From positions 1 through 6,577 of the forward strand of contig JAJRUA010000200.1 in NCBI GenBank assembly GCA_024278035.1: DNA of 6,577 nt, read 5' to 3'. The DNA is from Planctomycetota bacterium (lineage in GTDB: Bacteria; Planctomycetota; Planctomycetia; Pirellulales; Lacipirellulaceae). Shown in pieces: positions 1 to 4,931 of this stretch. How positions within the stretch are numbered: the stretch's first letter is position 1; each line of letters starts with the position of its first letter. The notes below the pieces were generated by a model that saw only the letters and a list, made by a program, of their open reading frames with translations, had not been told where the DNA came from and did not search any database. The position numbers were made by a program, and so were the translations under genes.

Positions 1-465
1 GAGTGCAAAGCCGACCTGAGCCCTTGGTGAGTATTGAGGCACAAAGCGATACTCGATCTTGATATCGAAACCCTCTCGACGGACCGACAGCAATTGAACT
101 CGATGGGAACTCACATGGGAAAAGAAGACTAAACGGGTCTCCTCGGTTGCGGGGAGGGGTCCAAAGGGCTCTCGACCACAAATGGCTCTCGTCGCCCAAT
201 GAAAACCATAATTGGGTCTTCCTGGGACGGCGTATCCAGGAAACCGAGTGGAGGGCTTGTGCATTAGCGCTCGAATGATGCGGTCCAATTGCGAGGGGCG
301 AGGTGGCACGTGGGTCGTATCGACCTTTACGATTTCATGGATATCCTGAGTTCCCGGCATGTCGAGCGCCCAAACCTGATCGAGCGGGATTTCAACCACC
401 GTTTCCTCCGCAGCACACGGGCCGGCCAGCAACAGCAAGACAACAATCAAGGGAAGGATTTTCAT
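1..465 (-). CDS. Secreted hypothetical protein, 3' end cut by window edge
   Basis: The frame runs from an ATG at 465-463 to the left edge without a stop: 155 residues are visible and the C-terminus is missing. The N-terminus is a classical signal peptide: MK, then a hydrophobic core at about residues 3-14 (ILPLIVVLLLLA), then GPCAA before EE, so cleavage after A19 is likely and the product should be exported. LAGPC resembles a lipobox, but the Pro before Cys argues against a lipoprotein. The mature part contains IPLDQVWALDMPGTQDI (26-42), a Pro/Gly-rich centre (71-105), and beta-rich stretches ETRLVFFSHVSSHRVQLLSV (109-128) and IKIEYRFVPQ (135-144). I recall similar wording (an MPGT-D motif, a VFF strand, an RFVP strand) in planctomycetal hypothetical proteins, but know no function. 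Only a weak GGTAGG lies upstream of the ATG. The signal peptide and steady coding character make it a real gene. It stands apart from the GTPase gene, 330 bp away. Confidence 0.8.
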   Translation of the reverse strand, partial: MKILPLIVVLLLLAGPCAAEETVVEIPLDQVWALDMPGTQDIHEIVKVDTTHVPPRPSQLDRIIRALMHKPSTRFPGYAVPGRPNYGFHWATRAICGREPFGPLPATEETRLVFFSHVSSHRVQLLSVRREGFDIKIEYRFVPQYSPRAQVGFAL

Positions 466-500
466 AACCGTCAACCTACCGGAACAACGTGGACTGTCAA
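466..500 (-). promoter_or_regulatory. Possible promoter of the secreted-protein gene
   Basis: Read on the minus strand, a perfect TTGACA (500-495) is followed after 16 nt by TAGGTT, which matches only three of six positions of a -10 box. The ATG comes 7 nt later. If this is used, the transcript would be leaderless or nearly so, which fits the lack of a good ribosome binding site. The -10 is poor, and sigma-70 consensus matches occur by chance, so this is only a candidate. Confidence 0.2.
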
Positions 501-544
501 CGAATTGCCAGAGCTAGCTATTAAGAAGGCGGGGGCCCGCAGAG

Positions 545-614
545 GTAGGGTCCGCTGTGCGGACCATTGAATTGAGGGTTAGGTTAAACGATTGGTCCGC
601 ACAGCGGACCCTAC
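545..614. repeat. REP/BIME-like inverted repeat A (22-bp perfect arms)
   Basis: The arms at 545-566 and 593-614 are perfect reverse complements (22 of 22), separated by 26 nt. Each arm also contains its own small palindrome, GGTCCGC-TGT-GCGGACC at 549-565 and GGTCCGC-ACA-GCGGACC at 594-610: a 7-bp stem with a 3-nt loop. The element can therefore fold either as one long hairpin or as two short ones, the layout of bacterial REP pairs (BIMEs). I believe this core recurs between genes in Pirellulales, from memory only. No transposase is adjacent, so it would have to be moved in trans, for example by a RAYT-type TnpA. There is no U-tract on either side, so a role as an intrinsic terminator is unproven. 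Confidence 0.85.
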
Positions 615-616
615 TT

Positions 617-724
617 GGCTGGGCAATTATCACCGCGTTCATCGTCGGCCTCGGCGTGATTTACTTCCTACGGTTCCAAACCGGCAAATGGAAGACAATG
701 CGTGTCATTGAAACGACTGTCTGA
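617..724 (+). pseudogene. Orphan 3' end of a membrane-protein gene (remnant)
   Basis: The plus-strand frame encodes 35 codons, GW followed by 33 more residues, to a TGA at 722-724. It begins with a convincing transmembrane helix (AIITAFIVGLGVIYFL, encoded 623-670) and continues as a basic tail, RFQTGKWKTMRVIE, then TTV. A last helix followed by a short RF-x-GKWK basic tail is how multi-pass transporters often end, and the wording reminds me of MATE-type efflux proteins (low confidence). No ATG-initiated gene body lies upstream: the frame runs back through inverted repeat A and meets TAG at 515-517. The likeliest reading is a truncated gene whose 5' part was lost at the repeat. The alternative is a 50-residue one-helix protein starting at TTG 572, inside the repeat loop; I consider that less likely. 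It is the only plus-strand coding signal in the window. Confidence 0.45.
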
Positions 725-773
725 ATTAGGAATCGCGGGTTACCCGGCTTGCGCAAAGGCCCAACCTCCTTTT

Positions 774-804
774 TCATCCGTGTCATTCGTAATTTTTATC
801 CCCC
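774..804. repeat. ATCCG-type short repeat, copy 1
   Basis: A T-run followed by CATCCGTGTCATTCGTAA and then TTTTTATCC lies just past the GTPase stop and overlaps its last codons. It resembles the segment at 4872-4896 (ATCCGCGTTGATCCGC, also after a T-run): both follow the pattern ATCCGYGTY, then ATYCG, then ATCC. It is short and degenerate, so the relationship is suggestive only. The strand is not meaningful. Confidence 0.35.
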
Positions 805-2499
805 GTCTTTCGCAGTTCCCAATTTCTCTCGTCCCCTACGGACAAGCTTCCGGAGTTCATCCGGCTTGGTGACGGCGCTCCATTCTTCACGGGCCAGTTC
901 GGCCAAGCCGCCCGGTGGGGGAGTCATTTCACACCGATAGTACCGCTTGAAAACGCGGCCGATCCATTGTGTCATCAGCGCTTGGACCGCTCCCTGAAGC
1001 AGGCCGCCAGCGACCCAGCCGATGCCGGGAACCGTTTTAAGAAGCGACGCTACCGCCGTCCCCAGGGCGGGAGTAACAACCGACGCACCGAGCATCGCGA
1101 TGAGATTTTTGCCGAGCTGCCCGAGCATTTCGACCACCGTGTCGGCATCGACCTTCTGTTTATAAATGCCCGCCAGATCAAGCACCATCTTCACCGTCAC
1201 GGCACTCCCGCCCGCAATATCGAGCAAGGGAATCGGATTCGCCGCCGCTACGCCTGCCGCGGCCCACATGTAGCGATCAATAAGGCGATCCGCTTCGCGA
1301 TCGAGTTCTTCGAGCACCCGTTCTTTCGCACCATCCACAAGGCCCCGCGATTGCATGAGCAGGTTCGCCAGTAGCAAATCTCCCCCTTCGCTTCGGACGA
1401 CATCCATCAAACGCTCTGCTAGCGACGAGATATCGGGCGGCACTTCGATCTCGCCACGTTCTTCGGTTCCATCCACCGCGACACGCACCACGGGGCGCAC
1501 CGTAGGACGCGACCGGACCGACACGACATCGACTTCGCGAATGAAAGCGGCCGTTTGCTCACGGATTTGGCCCAGCAGTTCATCGCGCTGCTGGGGGTCG
1601 TACCAATCTTCTTTGTTAAGACAAAGAACGATCCGTTTTTCCATCTTGGCAAGAAGCTGTAGCAAATCGTGTTCGTACGCCTTGATGGGCCCATCGACAA
1701 CAAACAGCACAAGATCGGCATCCTTGGCCGCCTCGGCAGCGATTGCCGCTCGCCCTTCGCCTTGCACTTCGGCCAGGCCCGGCGTATCGACAAGCGCTAC
1801 ACTGTCCGAGTCTGGCCACGGCACGCGCTGCTCTGCGACGGTCGTTCCGCCCACCACGTCAGAGCGAAACACTTCACGACCCGCCAGGGCGTTGAGCAGC
1901 GAACTTTTGCCGCTAGAGATGGTACCGAAGGCGACAATTTCTAATTGGCGAGAGACGCGTTTCGCTTCCAGTTGGGCGATTGCCTGTTCGATCTCGGCAC
2001 GTAGGCGTGGCCGAGCATCCACGCCCAGGGCGTACTCCCGGCTGGCGTCGATATTCTCGCCAAGCTCTGTCGCCAGATCACGCCCCGACATGGCGCTCGG
2101 GTTTTTGGCCCGCCGATTGGCACTTCGATTCTTAGCGACCGTATTGCGCCACAATCGCCCAAGCCCCCAGCAGCAAAGGCCCAACAGCAGCAATCCGCCT
2201 GCCGAAACTAAGACCAAGTAAAAAGTGCCCACCCAGGGGCTCCATTCCATGGCCGCGTTGTATTGGGCCACCACCCGAGGCGGAATCGTAACCAAACCAT
2301 AACCGACCGCCACCAGGGCGACGATCAGCAGGACTCCACGGCTAGGTTTGCGAGGGAACAAGTGGCGAGGGGGAAGAAAGAGGGGAGAAACGGGAAGGGG
2401 TTCGTCGTTTGATGCGGTTTTATTGTACTCGAAATTCGTCGGCGAGCCGCGAGCGTCAGCGACCGGAGAGAATCCAAGGTCGATGATGCTTCTGGGCAA
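796..2499 (-). CDS. Membrane-anchored GTPase with DUF697/YcjF-like C-terminus
   Basis: This encodes up to 567 residues. The G domain is complete: P-loop GTISSGKSS (192-200), switch I threonines T219/T220, G3 DTPG (238-241), G4 NKED (295-298) and probable G5 SVRS (327-330), so GTP binding and hydrolysis are expected. Before it is a two-helix hairpin (about 56-72 and 91-115) flanked by basic residues (RKPSR; RLWRNTVAKNRS), which puts the G domain in the cytoplasm. After it, residues 411-515 form a Gly/Ala-rich hydrophobic region (NPIPLLDIAGG, VVTPALGTAVASLL, VPGIGWVAGGLLQG) typical of DUF697, the YcjF-related domain of Era-like GTPases. A charged tail follows. The physiological substrate is unknown; membrane remodelling or stress roles are inferred from relatives. 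The start is doubtful: the first codon is TTG inside inverted repeat B, and residues 11-20 are translated repeat. A TTG at 2361-2359 (residue 47), just before helix 1, fits better (about 521 residues). The next ATG is residue 84, which would lose helix 1. No Shine-Dalgarno is seen at any candidate. Confidence 0.87.
   Translation of the reverse strand: MPRSIIDLGFSPVADARGSPTNFEYNKTASNDEPLPVSPLFLPPRHLFPRKPSRGVLLIVALVAVGYGLVTIPPRVVAQYNAAMEWSPWVGTFYLVLVSAGGLLLLGLCCWGLGRLWRNTVAKNRSANRRAKNPSAMSGRDLATELGENIDASREYALGVDARPRLRAEIEQAIAQLEAKRVSRQLEIVAFGTISSGKSSLLNALAGREVFRSDVVGGTTVAEQRVPWPDSDSVALVDTPGLAEVQGEGRAAIAAEAAKDADLVLFVVDGPIKAYEHDLLQLLAKMEKRIVLCLNKEDWYDPQQRDELLGQIREQTAAFIREVDVVSVRSRPTVRPVVRVAVDGTEERGEIEVPPDISSLAERLMDVVRSEGGDLLLANLLMQSRGLVDGAKERVLEELDREADRLIDRYMWAAAGVAAANPIPLLDIAGGSAVTVKMVLDLAGIYKQKVDADTVVEMLGQLGKNLIAMLGASVVTPALGTAVASLLKTVPGIGWVAGGLLQGAVQALMTQWIGRVFKRYYRCEMTPPPGGLAELAREEWSAVTKPDELRKLVRRGREKLGTAKDGG
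2367..2400. other. Homopurine/homopyrimidine tract
   Basis: The plus strand is purine for 24 bases (2367-2390), then has a single C and nine more purines. On the minus strand this is a C/T tract lying directly upstream of the TTG at 2361, the preferred GTPase start. If translated it gives a low-complexity Pro/Leu-rich stretch (PLPVSPLFLPPR), which looks more like leader sequence than protein. It could affect DNA structure (triplex) or translation initiation; both are inference. Confidence 0.5.
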
Positions 2500-2545
2500 A
2501 GCATCCGCTGCAAAAAAATCCGGTCGCTGACGCTCGCGGCTCGCC
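2441..2545. repeat. Inverted repeat B (27-bp perfect arms, nested hairpin)
   Basis: The arms at 2441-2467 and 2519-2545 are perfect reverse complements over 27 bp, enclosing 51 nt. The core GCGAGCCGCGAGCGTCAGCG is one I associate with intergenic repeats of Pirellulales (memory only). Inside the loop is a second hairpin, GATGCTT (2485-2491) with AAGCATC (2499-2505) around a 7-nt loop, so the whole can fold as a stem with an inner stem-loop. The right arm ends 10 nt from the stop codon of the VWA gene and the left arm lies within the nominal GTPase reading frame. An A-run at 2512-2518 sits in the loop, so it is in the wrong place to serve as the U-tract of a terminator. Its sequence differs from inverted repeat A. 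Confidence 0.87.
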
Positions 2546-2555
2546 TAACCTACGC

Positions 2556-4850
2556 CTAGGGCATTCCCCAACGGCGACGGAGCCACCATTCGCTTGACAT
2601 GAGACCGACCAACAATAGTAAAAAGGGCCAGGTATCCCATGGCGTGAACTTCGAGACGATCTCTTGCTTCTGCTGAGGTTCACGATCGGCCATTTCCTCT
2701 AGCAGGCGGGGTAATTCTTCAGGGGCCAGCAGGCGTCCGCCCGCGTCGCGTGTTGTCTCGGCAAGGCGCGCAAGCGTGTCGGGCTCGGCGGCAGGACGGT
2801 CGAGTTCCAAATCGATGCGTGGCACCAAAAACCGTGACCGCGCTGTGCCAAGCAGCCGGTCGTCAGCATAGGCTTTAACGCTTAGGAGATAGTCGCCCGC
2901 TTCGTGGGTCTCGCGCAGGGCGGTGGTAGTTCGGATGCGTCCCCCGCTGAGCGGCAGGTCTTTGGTTTGCCCTGAAGGCAACGTCACCGTTGCTTCGTAA
3001 CGAACCGTTTCCGCTTGCGATGTTGGGTCTTCCGGCAAATGCACCCCAGCAGCGATATCAAGCGATGCCCCTGGGGCAACGCGGCGGCCTCCGAGTTCAA
3101 TGTAAACGGGCTCTCCCGAGGTGTCATCTTTCTTGGCAAGCCAAAGGATCACTTGCCGCCAGAATCGTCGGTGGGCCTCCCCTTCACCTGCTAGAACCCA
3201 ACGCCAAGTCGTGTCGCCCGCTAGCGCCAAAACACGCCCCGCGCCTGGCTGGCCCGCCACGATCAGTGGAACGCCCGGCTTGGCCGATTCACTCGAAGAT
3301 TCTGCCAAGACCACGGCGTTTGGCTTGAGCCGTGAACGTTCTAACCGGTTCGCTCCATCAAGTGGCGGAAGGGTGAGCCACGCCTTGAGAGGGTCGCGGC
3401 TGCCAAGCTGCATAATCGGGTGGCGAAGACCCAGCGGCTTCGTGGGGACGATTCGCAACGGACCGGCATGGTGCACGTCCTCACGAATCGGCTGCCCAAA
3501 CGCTTGTCGTTCGGCTCGTCCCAGATCAATCGGCAACAGGTCCGCCAGCGCTGTCGCCCGATAGCCGCCCGGCCCAAAACTGTGGCGACCGCCGATCATC
3601 GCCAGTCCAACGCCCCGATCAACCAACTGTGCCAAACGCCGCCAGCTCCGCTGATCGACGCCGAGCGAATCCAAATTGTCGAGCACCACGACATCCACCC
3701 TGCCGGGCCGCAGTTCATCGTCGATTTTTCGCGATGGTTGTCGGTAGTTGAAGGCAAGACGTTTCACCACCACGTCCGGCGAAGTTGCCAGCGAGGCTCG
3801 AACAAACCGTTGCTCTAAGCCGGGGGCCCCGCCAACGCGACTTGCCCCGGCAAGGTAAAGGACACGAATCCCTCCTTCGCGCACGGTGACGAACGTGCTC
3901 GCTTCGTTGTTACCGGTGAGGGTTTCCCCCTCAAGCGAATCGACGAGGAGCGTGAGCTTCCATTCGCCAGCAGCGGTCGGGGTGTGGGTCAGATCCAGGG
4001 GATAAACGCTTACGCCAGGCCGGGTCACGATGCGATGGCGATCGACCACGTCGGCCCCGTCCTCAGCATTCTCCCATAACAGTCGGACCTCCACCTGTCG
4101 GTTCGGAAATCCATCGACACGCAATCGGGCAGCCACAGAGAGCGGCGTTCCTGCAAACGCCCGATCGCTCACGCCCAGGTCCTCAATCGCCAGGTCCGCT
4201 TGGTCTGCGGTGAGTCGATCACCCAAGGGGAAAACAAAGAGCGGCGTCCCCTCGGTCCGTAATCGACGTGCTACGGCAAGGGGCGACAAATCACGGGGCG
4301 GTACGGCACGCTGCGCTCCGTCGCTCAAAAGCACGACGCCCATGAGGCGCCCACTTCCCTCTTCCGTAAATAAATCGGCAAGCGATTGGCCGAGGGCCGT
4401 CTCTTTGCCCGTTGGTTCCTTCGGCAGTGCCATGCGTCCCGCGGTATCGATCACGAGGGGGGCAATTCCTTTGGTAAACGTGTAGGCCTGAATCGACTGT
4501 CGTGCCGCAAGCCGTGCGATGGCCGGCTGGCTTGCTTCCAGTTCCCGACGAACACTCGCCCAGCGTGACTCACCATTGAGCGAATCTTCGACCGACATGC
4601 TCCGTGAAGCGTCGATCATCACGAGCAGTTTTTCAGGCAGCGGCTCCGAACGGACCGAGATCAGCATCGGCCGTAACCAAGCAATGAGCAGCAACAGGGT
4701 CGCCGCTAGTCGCAGAGCGAGCAACTTCCGTTGCTGAGAGGGGGAAAGCCCCGCAACACGTGGCGAAACCAAGAACGGCAGCAGCAAAAGGGCCACCGCG
4801 ACAACCGTCGCGAGCCCATAGCCACCGATAGGATCCACTTGCCACTGCAT
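2556..4850 (-). CDS. VWA domain / GATase1-like inner-membrane protein
   Basis: A complete gene of 764 residues. Two N-terminal helices (about 11-29 and 43-65) enclose a basic loop (R31, R41, K42), and a third helix (about 738-757) is followed by RRRW. By the positive-inside rule the N-terminus and the bulk (66-737) are periplasmic and the C-terminus is cytoplasmic. The VWA domain starts at about 73 with an intact MIDAS: D80-A-S82-R-S84, T151 and D177 (LLSDGAQ), so it should bind a divalent cation and a protein partner. Residues 217-323 look Ig/CARDB-like. Residues 328-572 form a glutamine-amidotransferase-like fold (VVVLDNLDSL, MIGGRHSFGPGGY at 418-430, AGDTTWRW at 544-551, FWRQVILWL at 563-571). 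The protein has no cysteine at all, so it cannot be a Cys-dependent amidotransferase. A second beta-rich domain spans about 580-676. The arrangement is that of planctomycetal VWA proteins found near MoxR/DUF58/BatA genes. The ATG at 4850 is chosen because an AAGGA lies upstream and helix 1 follows at once. Confidence 0.9.
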   Translation of the reverse strand: MQWQVDPIGGYGLATVVAVALLLLPFLVSPRVAGLSPSQQRKLLALRLAATLLLLIAWLRPMLISVRSEPLPEKLLVMIDASRSMSVEDSLNGESRWASVRRELEASQPAIARLAARQSIQAYTFTKGIAPLVIDTAGRMALPKEPTGKETALGQSLADLFTEEGSGRLMGVVLLSDGAQRAVPPRDLSPLAVARRLRTEGTPLFVFPLGDRLTADQADLAIEDLGVSDRAFAGTPLSVAARLRVDGFPNRQVEVRLLWENAEDGADVVDRHRIVTRPGVSVYPLDLTHTPTAAGEWKLTLLVDSLEGETLTGNNEASTFVTVREGGIRVLYLAGASRVGGAPGLEQRFVRASLATSPDVVVKRLAFNYRQPSRKIDDELRPGRVDVVVLDNLDSLGVDQRSWRRLAQLVDRGVGLAMIGGRHSFGPGGYRATALADLLPIDLGRAERQAFGQPIREDVHHAGPLRIVPTKPLGLRHPIMQLGSRDPLKAWLTLPPLDGANRLERSRLKPNAVVLAESSSESAKPGVPLIVAGQPGAGRVLALAGDTTWRWVLAGEGEAHRRFWRQVILWLAKKDDTSGEPVYIELGGRRVAPGASLDIAAGVHLPEDPTSQAETVRYEATVTLPSGQTKDLPLSGGRIRTTTALRETHEAGDYLLSVKAYADDRLLGTARSRFLVPRIDLELDRPAAEPDTLARLAETTRDAGGRLLAPEELPRLLEEMADREPQQKQEIVSKFTPWDTWPFLLLLVGLMSSEWWLRRRWGMP

Positions 4851-4860
4851 GAACGCGATT

Positions 4861-4865
4861 TCCTT
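4861..4865 (-). promoter_or_regulatory. Ribosome binding site of the VWA gene
   Basis: On the minus strand AAGGA stands 10 nt before the ATG at 4850, preceded by an uninterrupted A-run. It is the best Shine-Dalgarno-like site in the window and supports the ATG as the true start. The spacing is slightly long. Confidence 0.45.
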
Positions 4866-4871
4866 TTTTTT

Positions 4872-4896
4872 ATCCGCGTTGATCCGCTAAATCCGC
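4872..4896. repeat. ATCCG-type short repeat, copy 2
   Basis: ATCCGC occurs three times at 4872, 4882 and 4891, that is at 10- and 9-bp spacing, directly after a run of eight T. It sits in the 81-bp gap between the two VWA genes, immediately upstream of the ribosome binding site on the minus strand, so it would be in any intercistronic mRNA. A degenerate relative is at 774-804. I recall similar ATCCGCGTT-type strings between genes in planctomycetes and other environmental bacteria; their role is unknown. Confidence 0.5.
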
Positions 4897-4931
4897 CCAG
4901 TATTGCTACACTGCTCCGCGTCTAACTCGTC

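Larger units (their letters stand above)
466..795. other. Intergenic region with repeat and gene remnant
   Basis: This 330-bp stretch separates the secreted-protein start from the GTPase stop. From left to right it holds the weak promoter candidate, a small GC palindrome (GCGGGGGCCCGC, 529-540), the perfect inverted repeat at 545-614, the plus-strand coding remnant at 617-724, a short CGGGTTACCCG palindrome (about 736-746), and the ATCCG-type repeat at 774-804. I see no complete gene, no RNA gene, and no stem followed by a U-tract that would make a convincing terminator for the GTPase gene. Confidence 0.7.

Noticed and set aside
409..423. Possible lipobox (LAGPC) in the secreted protein
   Set aside because: Pro occupies the position before Cys where Gly or Ala is required, so ordinary signal peptidase I cleavage is more likely.
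289..570. Plus-strand frame of 93 codons opposite the secreted protein
   Set aside because: It starts with TTG, has low-complexity Gln/Arg composition, and runs into inverted repeat A; the minus strand has a true signal peptide.
545..614. Paired direct units as a mini CRISPR array
   Set aside because: There are only two copies, in inverted orientation, and the 26-nt interval is a hairpin loop rather than a spacer.
749..940. Plus-strand frame of 63 codons at the GTPase 3' end
   Set aside because: It is antisense to the conserved GTPase tail and has no coding character.
1355..2221. Long plus-strand frame of 288 codons opposite the GTPase
   Set aside because: It is antisense to a well-supported GTPase, is Ser/Arg/Thr-rich without domains, and reflects codon bias of the minus-strand gene.
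2422..2427. TACAAT (minus strand) as -10 box for the GTPase
   Set aside because: No -35-like hexamer is found at 16-18 bp and no extended TG motif is present. It would suit the TTG start at 2361 but is unsupported alone.
2441..2545. Inverted repeat B as a rho-independent terminator for the VWA gene
   Set aside because: The U-tract (A-run 2512-2518 on plus) falls inside the loop, before the second arm is transcribed, so the geometry is wrong.
2990..3818. Several plus-strand frames (112-147 codons) opposite the VWA gene
   Set aside because: They overlap one another in different frames, are rich in Arg/Pro/Ser, and carry no recognisable motif; the opposite strand has clear VWA and GATase-like motifs.
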